From Sulfolobus sp. E5-1-F (GTDB lineage: Archaea; Thermoproteota; Thermoprotei_A; Sulfolobales; Sulfolobaceae), in assembly GCF_009601705.1 (NCBI RefSeq), contig NZ_CP045687.1, forward strand, positions 904,630 to 968,629: a stretch of DNA of 64,000 nt, written 5' to 3'. The notes below the pieces were generated by a model. It was not told the origin of the DNA and did no database searches. It saw nothing but the letters and a program-made list of their open reading frames with translations. The position numbers and the translations under genes were made by a program. Positions 29,286-42,675 of this stretch are shown piece by piece; the stretch's first letter is position 1, and every line of letters begins with the position of its first letter.

Positions 29286-29360
29286 AATTATATGAATCAG
29301 TAAAGTCTTATACGTTGTTTGCGATGCAAGCTGAGATGTATCTTATTAGAATTATATGAA
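29271..29360. repeat. candidate ectopic mini-CRISPR at the csa3 stop codon
   Basis: 29271-29296 and 29335-29360 are identical over 26 nt (GATGTATCTTATTAG, then AATTATATGAA), flanking 38 nt. The first copy contains the last codons and TAG of csa3. The 64-nt period is that of the arrays. No match to either CRISPR repeat. Confidence 0.6.
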
Positions 29361-29452
29361 AAAATGTGTATATAAAGGTGTTAGAACGCTTAGAAGAGAA
29401 AAATGGTTAGCAGACGAGTGGTCATTGACTATTTGGAAAAGCAATCTTTATA

Positions 29453-29530
29453 CTAGAATACTTGGTTAGAGTAGTTTTGATACCCCGACCTCTCAAAAGA
29501 CTTTTCTGTTCTAGAATACTATGGTTAGAG
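29453..29530. repeat. weaker repeat pair, possible ectopic mini-CRISPR
   Basis: CTAGAATACTTGGTTAGAG (29453-29471) and CTAGAATACTATGGTTAGAG (29511-29530) differ by one indel and flank 39 nt. The second copy runs into a 16-codon frame (MVRAFFIVNLEEGKKR) that resembles the start of a small Lrp/AsnC-type effector domain protein, cut short by a stop, so a gene remnant may be present here. The stretch 29361-29636 holds no intact gene. Confidence 0.35.
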
Positions 29531-29636
29531 CGTTCTTTATAGTTAACTTAGAAGAGGGTAAAAAGAGGTAAATTTAATCTTATTAGAAATAACCATTAGC
29601 TCTTGTTTTACATTAAGTAGAAAGCCATTACATTTG

Positions 29637-29822
29637 AGTAGTTTACTGAAAAATTAGAGACAAGTAATAGAGATGTGCATGTGTGTATATAACGTTTAAT
29701 TTTTCCAATGTAAGATAAGGCGTATTCATACTAAACACGCTTCAACTATTTACGGTTACTTAAATTTGAAGAGAACCTATCTCGGTGTTTAAGGGATTTG
29801 AGGTAAATTTACGTAAAGTATA
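29637..29822 (+). mobile_element. dispersed ~170-bp element, copy 3, with 6-bp target duplication
   Basis: This 186-bp copy carries AACGTTTAATTTTTCCAATG, GAAGAGAACCTAT and AGGTAAATTTACGTAAAGTA. It is flanked on both sides by CATTTG (29631-29636 and 29823-29828), a perfect duplication that supports insertion by transposition. Confidence 0.75.
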
Positions 29823-29880
29823 CATTTGATAGAGCTAAATCATGAAAACCTAGTTTCACCCGTCAAATAACCAGATAAAG

Positions 29881-29959
29881 AGATACTTCTCTACTTGTGT
29901 CGTTCGAAGCTAAACCATTGTCGATCCATTGTATACAAAACAGATATTTCTCTGCTTGT
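29881..29959. repeat. degenerate repeat pair next to element copy 3
   Basis: AGATACTTCTCTACTTGT (29881-29898) and AGATATTTCTCTGCTTGT (29942-29959) agree at 16 of 18 positions with a 61-nt period, and three more bases upstream match with one difference. It may be an aged version of the mini-CRISPR pairs. The rest of 29823-30116 shows no gene. Confidence 0.35.
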
Positions 29960-30116
29960 CTTATCCAATAGTGTTAAATAATGGGTTCAGTATTAGCGTA
30001 AGCAATCTTGAAGACGCTAATTATCACCTTCAGCGTTAAATAAATAGATAAAAATTTTCACGTTTTCTGACCTTCTTTAAACTACGTAAAAAGGGCAAAA
30101 ATTCAAAGCATTTAGC

Positions 30117-30631
30117 TCACAACAAAACGCTAACTGGACAAACTCTCCTATACTGACAAGCTTTACATAGTAGGGGTGAGGGATTGACGACAGGAGGACT
30201 ATCATCTTCTATACTGTCGATTAACTGATTAACTACTTTATGTATGTATTCGACGTGCTCTCTTCTAACCTCAATGTTTATCTTCTTCTCCTTGTTCATT
30301 AGTAATATGGAACTCCTCACCCTAAACCCATTTCTCTCAGCTAAGTAAGCGTAAGCTAGCAACTGTATTCTAAAGTGGTTGTAGAATCTTCTGTGAAATG
30401 CCTTAATCTCTATTACACTATCCTCAGTCAAAACGTCAACTATCCCGTTTAATCCACTATCCTTATCCTTTAAATGTACTTCATAATATTTAGGTTCTGG
30501 GAAATCACTCACAATTTCCTTTAAATTCACTTTCTTAGCTATCCTCTGACTATTCGTTATTGGCTCTCTCCAACCCATCTTCTTCCTTATCCATGGTATG
30601 ACCTTACACAGAGTGAAGTCCTTTAAGTCAG

Positions 30632-30644
<13 letters not shown>
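30117..30644 (-). CDS. cas4: Cas4 RecB-like nuclease
   Basis: Cas4 trims prespacers and checks the PAM during spacer uptake. The 175-residue protein has the RecB-type active site (GIVDVL, then IEIKA, then the QLLAYAYL helix) and four iron-sulphur cysteines: one near residue 13 and three at the C-terminus in LCKACQYRRVCPV. It is the last gene of the adaptation operon and overlaps cas2 by 13 bases. Length is normal for the family. Confidence 0.9.
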
Positions 30645-30898
<254 letters not shown>

Positions 30899-31822
30899 TC
30901 ACATCACCAACCTAAATCCCTTATATTCCCTTCCTTCCCTAATGCTTGACGCTAACTTCACAGCGTGAGCCCTAATCGCTTGAATTAACGTCTTAGGATT
31001 ATGATCACTTTCCTCCTTAACGTTCTCCTCCATACCTTTCCTTATTAACTTAGCCAAATTTCCCCTACTACTCTCCTCAATTAAACCTTCCTTAACCTTT
31101 AACCTAAAACCACTTCTTAAAGCTCTAACCAATAGGAAATCAATATATGGTTTAAACATTTCTGAGAAATCATATACTAAACTCTCCTTCCCTGGTCTAT
31201 CCTTGTGTATAAAACCTAAATAGGGATCCAACCCAGCTATAACTAGGTATTTGAAGACGATGCTGTAAAGTATAGCGTAAGAGTAGTTCAAAGCAATATT
31301 GAACTGATCAACCCCATCTACATCCCTACCGTCAAATCCAATATCCTTAGGTAGTAGGTGAGATATATTCTGCCAATATATTCTAGCAGCAGTTGGCTCA
31401 TCCTTCCCTAACAACTCCTTATAATCGTTCTTACTTCCAGTAATTCTAGCCCAGTACTTTAAGTGAACACTCTGATTGAAAATCTTAGAACTTATCATCT
31501 CCTCCCCGTATTTAATGTCCTTCTTCACCACAACACACTCGTACTGTGCCTTCTTAGTCTTAACAGTTTCAGTTACAATAGAAGGTAATAGTATTCCCCA
31601 AGGCGTATCCCTTGAGTTCAAGAACATTACACTTATACCGTGAGTTAAGGCTAGAGATAAGGCAGTAGTTGAAATCGAACAAGATGCTGTTATCAATATT
31701 TCATCAACCTCAGAGGGCGAAATTTCGACCTTCTTATCCCCTTTCTTAATCACTAACATGTTCCTCTTAACGTAAACGTAAGCTCCGTATTCAGATATGA
31801 CTAACGTTCTCATTATTTTCAC
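30899..31822 (-). CDS. cas1: Cas1 spacer integrase (adaptation operon)
   Basis: Cas1 inserts new spacers at the leader end of arrays. The 307-residue protein shows the catalytic set E142 (GKDEPTAARIYW), H206 (GFIHKDRPG) and D218/E221 ([10 protein letters not shown]). It overlaps csa1 by 4 bases and cas2 follows immediately. The neighbouring arrays with identical leaders are its likely substrates. Its staggered integration makes 24-bp duplications, the size seen at several lone repeat pairs outside arrays. Confidence 0.95.
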   Translation of the reverse strand: MKIMRTLVISEYGAYVYVKRNMLVIKKGDKKVEISPSEVDEILITASCSISTTALSLALTHGISVMFLNSRDTPWGILLPSIVTETVKTKKAQYECVVVKKDIKYGEEMISSKIFNQSVHLKYWARITGSKNDYKELLGKDEPTAARIYWQNISHLLPKDIGFDGRDVDGVDQFNIALNYSYAILYSIVFKYLVIAGLDPYLGFIHKDRPGKESLVYDFSEMFKPYIDFLLVRALRSGFRLKVKEGLIEESSRGNLAKLIRKGMEENVKEESDHNPKTLIQAIRAHAVKLASSIREGREYKGFRLVM

Positions 31823-32697
31823 CTCTTATTATTACAATAGTTTAGGAAAGGACAAGAGGGAGAGCACGAGACCGGCATACCAGGATCCTTCTCTTGACTT
31901 ACCATGTCAATGACCTCATCCCTAGCGTCTAAGAACTCCTTCCTAATATCTGGGGAAATGTAAAATACTTCAACCTTAAATTCCGGGGAGTTAATGGTGA
32001 CTCCGTTAACGTAGATTAGAGCACCGAAGTCAATTGGAAGCTCTAGAGCGCTCTCCAAAGCCATACCGTATCCAGCTAGAGCCAATCTATGAAACTCTTG
32101 AGAACTCCCAACCTTCATTTCCACAACCAAGGAGAGTTGCATTATTGCGTCAACTGACAACCTAGAGGATAAACCCAAGGGACTACCATCTACTTTGAAT
32201 TCGCTGATCACCGGTACAAATGATGTGGAATCTGAGAAGTCACTCAAAAGATCCAAAGCATAAGCTTTGTAAACCTCTTCACAGTACTTAATGAACTGTT
32301 GGGGACATACGTTCCTAACAATCTTGTTGCTCCTAAACAGAGTTTCTAGGACGTTCCATGGTTTATAACCAGAAGAAAGGAGTTTAATGACCTCGTTTGA
32401 TACGTTCCTAACTATCTCGTGAATTGCTTGGCCTAATAGTAGCGAAGCTCTTTGTTCCCCTTGCACTTTTAAGACCTTCCTTAAGTACACATCCCTCTTA
32501 GTCTCACAGTATCTATAAGCAACATCAGACATAGAGAGGCCCAAATAACGTCTAGGCTTAATTGGGGGCATGTGATAGTTCCACCCTCTAAGCTCCTCCT
32601 CAATAGGGTCCGAGGCCCTATATGAGTGGAGCCTTCGTAACTGTCTAATTATCTGGGACCTCATAATATAATGGCAGTTGTCGAATTTAAAATCCAT
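31819..32697 (-). CDS. csa1: Csa1, Cas4-superfamily adaptation protein
   Basis: The 292-residue protein is the Csa1 member of the Cas4/RecB group that accompanies I-A adaptation genes. It shows the AHEIVRNVSNE-like helix preceded by LGQAI, the VVEMKV nuclease strand, and the C-terminal cysteines CSPSCPFLNYC of an iron-sulphur cluster. With Cas4 it probably helps define spacer ends and PAM. It is the first gene of the operon; a dyad at 32808-32825 lies in its promoter region and the array 2 leader starts just beyond. Confidence 0.88.
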   Translation of the reverse strand: MDFKFDNCHYIMRSQIIRQLRRLHSYRASDPIEEELRGWNYHMPPIKPRRYLGLSMSDVAYRYCETKRDVYLRKVLKVQGEQRASLLLGQAIHEIVRNVSNEVIKLLSSGYKPWNVLETLFRSNKIVRNVCPQQFIKYCEEVYKAYALDLLSDFSDSTSFVPVISEFKVDGSPLGLSSRLSVDAIMQLSLVVEMKVGSSQEFHRLALAGYGMALESALELPIDFGALIYVNGVTINSPEFKVEVFYISPDIRKEFLDARDEVIDMVSQEKDPGMPVSCSPSCPFLNYCNNKR

Positions 32698-32807
32698 TTT
32701 AAGGGGAGGGGTAAAGGAATTCCCGGCTTTACTAAGGATTAGCCTAGAATTTTGAAAGTTTTCTCTACATGAAGATTAATAATCTAGGTAGGGAAAGATG
32801 TTACTCC

Positions 32808-32825
32808 ACCGTTAATGGAAACGGT
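32808..32825. promoter_or_regulatory. dyad in the csa1 / array 2 divergent promoter region
   Basis: ACCGTT and AACGGT are perfect inverted arms around six bases, in the 135-bp gap between the csa1 start and the array 2 leader. A regulator such as the nearby Csa3 could bind here; nothing else in the sequence proves it. Confidence 0.35.
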
Positions 32826-32832
32826 TACTAGT

Positions 32833-33058
32833 TTTGAATTTTTTGTCCCGTTTTTGTTAGTGTGTGTTGTTTTATGTTATTTCCTTAGGAGGTAGGATGT
32901 TAACCTAAACTCATTACCTCTATGAAGAATCCCTCACTCTCCTAAACTTAGTAGGGATTGAATTAATAATGATAAAAATTGGAAAGAAAAAGGGGAGAAC
33001 AAAACTTATAAACAGAAAAGGAGAAAATAGTAGTAAATATGAGATTAATAAACCCTCA
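32833..33058 (+). promoter_or_regulatory. leader of CRISPR array 2
   Basis: This segment is an exact inverted copy of the array 1 leader over 226 bp as compared by eye, and the identity continues through the first repeat. A TATA element (ACTTATAAAC, about 33004-33013) predicts transcription starting some 25 bp before the first repeat. Confidence 0.85.
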
Positions 33059-35774
<2,716 letters not shown>

Positions 35775-36022
35775 AAAAACGATTGGAAATGGAAGGGGAC
35801 TTTCACCCCCTTAATCCCCATAAAGTTAAAAATAACGAGATTTCAACATTAGGTAAGATTTGTGAGTCCCTTCGTAATTATACAAAATTTTAACTAATTA
35901 GGTATTACTATAAGTATGGGCAACACTTTACTTAATTAACAATATCATTTACACTCGTATTTAGTGGATAGTTATAAATGCAAGTATTTCAAATGCATGA
36001 AATTACTCCTCCGCTATCATAT

Positions 36023-36106
36023 CATTAGTGAACGTTACCTAAAAAAGTGTAAGGACTAAACCCCATCCTTCTTTGCGTTGTTATACATTAGTTAACTAAA
36101 AAAGTG
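36023..36106. repeat. degenerate repeat pair, possible ectopic mini-CRISPR
   Basis: 36023-36049 and 36086-36106 share CATTAGT and CTAAAAAAGTG, with a six-base indel between them, and flank 36 nt. The period is 63 nt. It lies in the gap between array 2 and csx1, which is otherwise empty of genes. Confidence 0.35.
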
Positions 36107-36189
36107 AATATAAAATATTTCTTATTTATTTATTGGGTATGTGTATATATGTACACATGCATACATGCATATATAATAATAAATAGAAT

Positions 36190-37512
36190 CTATTCTAGTT
36201 TTTTCCTTTCTTCAAACGTTTTCAACTCCTTGGCTATATCTGGATTTTCATCAAACACTTCCTTCAACAACTCACCGATCTTATCGTGAGCATAATCTAT
36301 CCGTATTTTGTTATTTTCTTCCTTCTTCACAACCACATATTCATTTAATAGACCAGCGTGGGCTATGAAATTCCTCTTTAAGCCCTCTTTATCATCCCTC
36401 TTCTCCTCATCCTCAAATTTTGACTCTCTAGCGTAAAGTTCCGAATATAACTTAGTCTCACCAACGTTCATCTTCTTTGAAAGCGTATAAATTATGTTCA
36501 ACTCCCTATTAATGATGATATAAGATATAGGAGAAAACTTGGTAAACACTTTCTCACTAAATTGCTCAACATCTTCTTTCGTATTCCCCTTCACATTACT
36601 GCATGCGTAATCGTAGATTACATCAATCCAGGCTGGATCTGGCTCAAACTTCTCATTTATCGTTATGGTATTATTCTCTATCGAAACAGCTCCTACCAAT
36701 TCCCTATAATAGTCCTTCCTTTCCTCTTTTCTACAAATTTCAATAGCAAGTAGTGGTGCATTATACCTTAATGACTTAATTAAAAGCCTCTTCCTCTCAT
36801 TATCCTTATACTTACCCTCTCTAATTTGACTTAGATCAAAAGTTCTCTTCCCTTCATACTTAGATATTTCAATGTAAGTGTACTCTTTCTGAAACACAGT
36901 TGGTATATAGTTAATTACCTTAAACTTTAAATCGAGTAAGGAGGTTAAGTTATATAATACACGCAATACCAATGCCGGTAAATAATTCACTCCGTGAGTA
37001 GTGTCTAATATTACCTCATCGTCATTAACGTCTCTTAACTCCTCATAAAGTCTTTGAACTAGGAGAGTTTCAACAATAGATGAATAAATATATGAGGGTA
37101 AATTATCCTTCTTTTTATCTTTAAGTCTAATCTTACCGTACTCATAATTACCAATCTTTCCTATTGCGGGGATAACTATCACACTCAACCTTTGATTATT
37201 ATCTGCAACCACTTCGCCTACGATACATTTTATGTAATTTTCCACCGCACCAATCCAATCGCTGTAACTCTTAATATTATCACTCAAATTATTACCTAAT
37301 ATCTTTTGAAAACAACTATTCGCAACCTTATTTCTTACAGGATTGGAAGTAGGAGTGAGCACAGAATCTTGAACTATGATGATTATTTTCGACCCTTTCT
37401 CGTAAGTGGCAACAGTGGTAAAGCTCCTCTTAGGAGTTTCTTCGTAATTTGTCCAGTAATTTACCTCACTCCATCCAGATGGGTCTCCATAAGTTGAAAC
37501 GTAAACTACCAT
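36190..37512 (-). CDS. csx1: Csx1 CARF-HEPN ribonuclease
   Basis: Csx1 is the accessory RNase of type III systems, activated by cyclic oligoadenylate made by Cas10. The N-terminal half is a CARF domain (start VVYVSTYGDPSGW, with the LDTTHGVNYLP ligand-site motif near residues 170-180). The C-terminal half is a HEPN domain with the catalytic R380-H385 pair in RNFIAHAG. A TATA box near 37535-37548 gives leaderless spacing to the ATG. It is 18 kb from the Cmr operon but is the only CARF-HEPN gene in the window, so it is the natural effector partner of the GGDD Cas10. Confidence 0.9.
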   Translation of the reverse strand: MVVYVSTYGDPSGWSEVNYWTNYEETPKRSFTTVATYEKGSKIIIIVQDSVLTPTSNPVRNKVANSCFQKILGNNLSDNIKSYSDWIGAVENYIKCIVGEVVADNNQRLSVIVIPAIGKIGNYEYGKIRLKDKKKDNLPSYIYSSIVETLLVQRLYEELRDVNDDEVILDTTHGVNYLPALVLRVLYNLTSLLDLKFKVINYIPTVFQKEYTYIEISKYEGKRTFDLSQIREGKYKDNERKRLLIKSLRYNAPLLAIEICRKEERKDYYRELVGAVSIENNTITINEKFEPDPAWIDVIYDYACSNVKGNTKEDVEQFSEKVFTKFSPISYIIINRELNIIYTLSKKMNVGETKLYSELYARESKFEDEEKRDDKEGLKRNFIAHAGLLNEYVVVKKEENNKIRIDYAHDKIGELLKEVFDENPDIAKELKTFEERKKLE

Positions 37513-37707
37513 ATGAAATAGTAGAAAAAGAAATAAAATATATATATTTTACTTCTTCCAGGTGAGGACAACACTTTCATGAGACTTATTCTTATCATAT
37601 TCATCATTACCTCCCTCTCCCCACTAAATACGCTTCTAAGAATCAACTCGTTAGTATATTCTAAGGGAAGCTACAGAGGATAGATTTACTAAACGTAATT
37701 TCTCCTA

Positions 37708-37888
37708 CTAAAACATCTTATGCTCAACATTTAACCGAACAAAACCATTATGACCTAATGGCTTGTCATTCAAGTAAACCACCTTATCCATAAAGTATTT
37801 TTGAAATCCTCTCAATAGTATTCGTGAGAACTATTTCCACCTTCGTTTCCAGCCCCAGTTTTAGGATATCCTCCTTGATAGTATTCAT
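37708..37888 (-). pseudogene. frameshifted gene remnant
   Basis: On the minus strand a 34-codon frame (starting MNTIKEDILKLGLETK, ending SKILYG) stops at 37784-37786, while an overlapping frame continues with KYFMDKVVYLNDKPLGHNGF to a stop at 37708. Joined by one shift they give a single plausible short protein. I do not recognise it. Copy 4 of the dispersed element abuts its start. 37513-37707 shows no gene. Confidence 0.4.
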
Positions 37889-37889
37889 G

Positions 37890-38058
37890 TAATACTTTAC
37901 GTAAATTTACCTTAAATCTCTTGAACACTAACCTAGATTCTCTATGAAAAGATTTAGATAGTCTAAAATAATTGAAGTGTACATAGTATAAATATACCTT
38001 TTCTTGAATTGGAAAAATTAAACGTTATACACTATACCTAATTTTCAGGGAACTACTA
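37890..38058 (-). mobile_element. dispersed ~170-bp element, copy 4
   Basis: Reverse-oriented 169-bp copy: TAATACTTTACGTAAATTTA at the left, AAATTAAACGTTATACACTA in the middle, and TTTTCAGGGAACTACTA at the right. No clear target duplication. Confidence 0.65.
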
Positions 38059-38159
38059 TTCCGTCTCTTTTTATAACGTAACATTAAAAACTTTTTAGGT
38101 AAGAGTGGTATCTCTAATATCACAAGGATAGTATATGATAAACCAAACACGAAATTATG

Positions 38160-39026
38160 TTAATTAGGACTGTTCTTGTCTGTTCCTTTTTTAGTCTCTA
38201 TTATAACGTAACCAAACCCATTAGCTCTCCCGGTTCCAACTCCCATTATTTGTGCATGGGTTAAAATCTTCACAAAGTCCTCTAGGGCTTCCCTTTTAAC
38301 CTTACTCTTTCTAATGAACTTTGCATAACCAATTATCCCGGGTAACCATTTCCCATCATAATAATACCATATTCTCTTTACTGTTTCAATATTGTTGTGA
38401 GATTCATAGAATGCATAACCTAACCTTATCGTGGTTTTTCCATATTTTTCTCTCAGAATTTCATATACGTTAGTTGAGAAAATTATAGGAGGGATTGGGC
38501 TAAATCTCTTAATGTTCTCTCTGTCAACTCCAGCGATTCTTGAAAATGGATCATTAAAAATGGTAGGTGAGATAAACTTTATATAAAGATAATCATAATT
38601 CACGGGGTAACTAACGTCAATTTGCTCATATCCTATAACTTTCACACTAACGTCGAAATTTCCGTACTTAAACTTAATGCTTGTGAACAAGTTCGCTAAA
38701 GCTTGCATAAGATCCTTTTGTAAATCGCTCCTTATTCCAACAAGGAAATAATATTCCCCTCCAATCTGAATCGAAGGTATTTGATCATCCTTATTATTAT
38801 TATTCCTACTAAACTTCTTAGGGTAGATCGCTTGTGTTGGAAATTTCTCATCTCCTCTTAAGAGTGGTGTAATTCTTATGGGTTTAGGAGTTGGATAGGA
38901 GGGATTTTCAAATACATCAGTAAATGAGGGATTAGCGTTTATTAATAAGCTTTTTACGAATTTACCAGTGTAATCTGACGTGATGAACGGTGATATCATG
39001 ACTTTTAATTTGTGCAGGGTATACAC
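38160..39026 (-). CDS. cas6: second Cas6 crRNA endoribonuclease
   Basis: The 288-residue RAMP protein has the Cas6 C-terminal glycine-rich loop [14 protein letters not shown] and an N-terminal strand [19 protein letters not shown] also fits Cas6. It is quite different from the I-A Cas6 at 15997-16866 and lies upstream of the I-D operon on the opposite strand. By elimination it should process the GTAACAACG-type repeats of arrays 3 and 4. The start is a GTG at 39026 or the ATG at 38999; the latter better fits a TATA-like sequence near 39040. It is preceded by dispersed element copy 4. Confidence 0.85.
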   Translation of the reverse strand: MYTLHKLKVMISPFITSDYTGKFVKSLLINANPSFTDVFENPSYPTPKPIRITPLLRGDEKFPTQAIYPKKFSRNNNNKDDQIPSIQIGGEYYFLVGIRSDLQKDLMQALANLFTSIKFKYGNFDVSVKVIGYEQIDVSYPVNYDYLYIKFISPTIFNDPFSRIAGVDRENIKRFSPIPPIIFSTNVYEILREKYGKTTIRLGYAFYESHNNIETVKRIWYYYDGKWLPGIIGYAKFIRKSKVKREALEDFVKILTHAQIMGVGTGRANGFGYVIIETKKGTDKNSPN

Positions 39027-39186
39027 ATACTACTATAAGTCTCATCCTTTAATATACTCATCGGATGTGGGACATTTCCATGAACTACCATCTTATTGGC
39101 AAATTATACGGGAGTTTTCACAATTAGCCTATAAGGGCACAAAATTAGAAGTTGAAGACTATCTAAGAGATATTTGTACACTATGA

Positions 39187-40059
39187 TTACTATATTTTTT
39201 AAGGTAATCATTATAAACCTTGTAACCTTTTATACGAGAAGACAGTATTAGCGGTATAAGTTTACTCCTTGGATTAGGTCATGATAATAAGGATTCTACT
39301 ATTAATACCATAAAAGAAGAGACAAGAGACCAAAGTACCATTATGTAACTAACTAAAGTATTAAGGAAAAGCTAGGTAGATGCGTAAAACATGTTGAATG
39401 AACTTTTACTATTAAAGGCTTAGATTAGATATAAAACAAAGTGAGAGTGTAGTAAAAGGTGCTTAAGTTGAATGGGCATATAATCTCCAGAGCGTAGAGA
39501 TAATCCTTGACAAATCTTATGAAGATAGTCACAGACTCAACAATTTTGAAGGAGAAACTCAAAGTTTCACTGCTAAATTCAACAATGTCTGATAAATTCT
39601 GAACAGCTTATGTTAGGCATGGAGAGAGTATCTATGGATAGATTTACCTAAGCAAATATCATTTTTTGAGTCCAAAGACAAACTTTTCTAGTGTAGTTAA
39701 CCACACTGACCGATACTGCGTTTGTTAAGTTATTGATTATTGTATAGCATGCGAGAAGTATATTGCTAATGAGTTTCAGCATGATACTTTAGTTAACTAA
39801 AATAAGGGAATATCGTAACTTACGTCGTTGAACATTATAGTGAACTTTCTAGGGATGAAATTGACTCAAATGAGGATTAGTAAAGGGGAATGCATTCAAT
39901 TTAAGAAAACTCAATATAATATAATTTTACTACTAATTATCAAATAGGATGACAATATACAGACCTTAAATAATACACTATCTAGTAGATGCAACTTAGT
40001 TGCACATTATCTCAAAGTAGACGTAATACGAGAAAGTATATTATGGAAAAAAATAAGGG
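39187..40059. other. intergenic region with a palindrome before the I-D operon
   Basis: About 870 bases without a recognisable gene separate cas6 from cas10d. A perfect 15-bp palindrome, TGCAACTTAGTTGCA, lies at 39990-40004, about 30 bp upstream of a TATA-like element (AAGTATATTA, near 40033-40042) that gives leaderless spacing to the cas10d ATG. It is a candidate operator of the I-D operon. Confidence 0.45.
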
Positions 40060-42675
40060 ATGAGGTTAGGTTCAGAAAAGTTTTTAACTTATTCCTCTAT
40101 ATTTAATATGATTATGTATAGAGAGTTACTTATGAAGTCAATGGATATCCTTAAATTTACTGACGCTATAAAAAGTGCTAAGAAAACTTCTCCACAAACA
40201 TTTATATTCCATTCTGTATCAGTGGGCACATTAGCATTAGCAATATGTGAGGAAATTGGAAAAGTATTCCCAGATGACATGAAAAGATTACAAGACTTAT
40301 ATAATGTAGATGATTTCAGAAGCTTATGCTACTTTTCAGGTTTCTTTCACGACTGGATGAAACTATATTCTGTAGAAGAAGAGGGAAGGTTCAAAATTCA
40401 ACCAAATGCTATGAATAACGCAAAGGAACTTGCTAAACAGACCGGAATTCAAAAATCAGAGTTGTTAATAGAGCACTTAGCAACTTATGCAGAAGGTCAC
40501 GTTGTGAATAGAGATGAAATTCCACTATGGATTTCAGTAAAAATTGCGGATATGCTAATGATAAGCGATATAACGAGCGTTACCGACGTCTTCGAATTCG
40601 CTAAGAGTGGTAATTATAGGGATGCAATAAAAGAATTAGAGGATAGTTATGGTTTTCATCTACATTATATTAAGTCATCAGATAGACTATTCGTCCTTCT
40701 AGCTTCAGAAGACATCGTAAATAAAGTAATCAATGGTAGGGCTCTAATCTCCTATAAAGATGGAGTAGTTTACTTGACGAGAGCTAATGACAAAATTAGC
40801 TTGAAGAGTATTTACAATATATTCTACTCAAGAATACACGGGGGAACCGATATAAATAAAGATATAAGTGAAGCTAGTAAAAGGATTGAGGAATGTATAA
40901 AACTAAAGGAGGAAGTTTGGACAAATGTGAATGTAGGTAAGTACGAAGTCTTATATAACAAAGATGGTAAACCTAAACAAGTGAATGTAGTATTTCCTAG
41001 TAAGAAATGCAACTATTTCGAAGATATTGTAGGACTATTAGAACCAAATGTTAAGCTTAATGTAGCCTTGAAAGTTATTAGTGATCTGAAAGATGATATT
41101 CCTTACGCCGTTTTGGCATATTTTCTTGAAAAATTCTCCTCAAAAGATGACGAATACATTAGAAAAGCCTTAAATATAAAGGATAAGTTCCCCAAATATA
41201 TCAATAGTATTGGAAATAACGTTGATCTTTACATCAATAAACTTATCGAAGCATTGAAAAGTAGATATTCCTCTATGTCATCCCCTTGGGATAATACCTT
41301 GTTATCATTTGTGAAAAAGAGTTTCACCGGTAGTGATATGGTTGATGACCTTCCGTCCATTAACGTATCTCCTAAAAACTATTGTACCGTTTGCGGAATG
41401 CCGATTTACGAGGATTCAGTGAGATTTAAGGAATACAATGAATTGTTAAAGGGCAAAACTGAAATATGGATCCCTAGGGAAAGGGGTTTAGCTGAAATAG
41501 ATTCAATAAGAGATAGTTGGGCCATATGTCCAATCTGTAACTATGAGGCAAAGGAAATGAAGAGTGAGATGTTACCTCCTTACATAATAGTCTCATTTTA
41601 TCCTGCAATACCAATAGATCTACTGAGAAGCCTAAGCTTTGATTCCAGTAAACTCTATTCTGATTTCACAAAGGAGGATAATAAGAAGACTAGGCTAAAC
41701 CCAATTTATAATGATGTTATGACGGACAAAAGCTTCAAACAGATCTATGAGGAAGCAGGAGGAGATATAATAAGAAGAGAAGATGTGACGAATAGTTCTT
41801 CAAAGAATGTTAAACCAGATTACCTAGGTTCAAAGATTGTAATTGGCTTAAAGGATGTATTAGGAGAAAGAATATCGACTAGATTAACTAAGAATGAGTT
41901 GAATATGTCTTTATCAATAGTTCCATTTATCTCAATTGTCTATTTAGGAGCTCCCTTGTTCATATCATCTAATATTTACGATTTTCCATTAGTCACAAGG
42001 AACTTTACAGTAATGTCTGATATAAACTACAATTGGGTAAAGGGAGATGATAATTACTCTACTTTACTCTTGTTATTATCTTATAGGGCTAAGTACTCTG
42101 CATTAAAGAATTATTCAACCAAAAACGAATTTGAAAATAACTTAAACTCGATGGTAAATGAAATGGATTTGTACGCATCTGTGGATAAATCCCTTTCCAT
42201 AATTTCAACCGGGATGGCGGTTGATGATAAATTTTTCTCTAATATTAAATTTTTTGCTAGATTTCTTAACTTCTCGTTAGAAAAGGTGTCCAAGATGGGT
42301 GAATCGTTCTCCAGGTCGTTAGGTATAATATCAAGTATATTAAATGAAGTAATAAAAGACAAAAATCCAAGTAAACATGACGTAATAGGTTTCCTAAGGG
42401 ATGGTATAGATATCTTTTTTAAAACCACAATAATAAAGGAAAAGGAAGATAGGGTAAACATAGCAGCTAGTACTGCACTAAATACCCTACAAACCAAATA
42501 CTCCATAGGTGACGAAATGTCTAAAAGAATATATCCTCATATAAGGGATATTTTTTCTAATTTATACGAAATAGAGGAGAAAAGTGATCGTAGCTTGGCT
42601 ATATCCATATCCAATTCGATCGTGAATTGGTTATACGTTTTATTCCTATATAAGAAAAGTGGTGAGAGTTCATGA
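40060..42675 (+). CDS. cas10d: Cas10d large subunit/nuclease of type I-D
   Basis: The 871-residue protein has an N-terminal HD domain (H51; H97-D98 in FFHDWMK), a zinc ribbon (YCTVCG near 455 and CPICNY near 507) and a Cas10-like core without any GGDD. HD present and GGDD absent is the mark of Cas10d, which carries the DNA-cleaving HD that Cas3d lacks. It is followed by csc2, csc1 and cas3d, which fixes the subtype as I-D. The gene overlaps csc2 by 4 bases (ATGA). Length is typical. Confidence 0.92.
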   Translation: MRLGSEKFLTYSSIFNMIMYRELLMKSMDILKFTDAIKSAKKTSPQTFIFHSVSVGTLALAICEEIGKVFPDDMKRLQDLYNVDDFRSLCYFSGFFHDWMKLYSVEEEGRFKIQPNAMNNAKELAKQTGIQKSELLIEHLATYAEGHVVNRDEIPLWISVKIADMLMISDITSVTDVFEFAKSGNYRDAIKELEDSYGFHLHYIKSSDRLFVLLASEDIVNKVINGRALISYKDGVVYLTRANDKISLKSIYNIFYSRIHGGTDINKDISEASKRIEECIKLKEEVWTNVNVGKYEVLYNKDGKPKQVNVVFPSKKCNYFEDIVGLLEPNVKLNVALKVISDLKDDIPYAVLAYFLEKFSSKDDEYIRKALNIKDKFPKYINSIGNNVDLYINKLIEALKSRYSSMSSPWDNTLLSFVKKSFTGSDMVDDLPSINVSPKNYCTVCGMPIYEDSVRFKEYNELLKGKTEIWIPRERGLAEIDSIRDSWAICPICNYEAKEMKSEMLPPYIIVSFYPAIPIDLLRSLSFDSSKLYSDFTKEDNKKTRLNPIYNDVMTDKSFKQIYEEAGGDIIRREDVTNSSSKNVKPDYLGSKIVIGLKDVLGERISTRLTKNELNMSLSIVPFISIVYLGAPLFISSNIYDFPLVTRNFTVMSDINYNWVKGDDNYSTLLLLLSYRAKYSALKNYSTKNEFENNLNSMVNEMDLYASVDKSLSIISTGMAVDDKFFSNIKFFARFLNFSLEKVSKMGESFSRSLGIISSILNEVIKDKNPSKHDVIGFLRDGIDIFFKTTIIKEKEDRVNIAASTALNTLQTKYSIGDEMSKRIYPHIRDIFSNLYEIEEKSDRSLAISISNSIVNWLYVLFLYKKSGESS

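Noticed and set aside
37803-37888. GATATCCTCC/ATAGTATTCATG pair next to element copy 4 as a mini-CRISPR
   Set aside because: Several mismatches and both copies lie within a short open frame, so a coding repeat or chance is as likely.
38980-39186. 68-codon plus-strand frame overlapping the start of the second cas6
   Set aside because: It overlaps the cas6 promoter and start, has no recognisable family and no clear promoter.
40060-42675. Reading cas10d as a type III Cas10
   Set aside because: There is no GGDD motif, and csc2, csc1 and an HD-less cas3 follow, which fixes subtype I-D.
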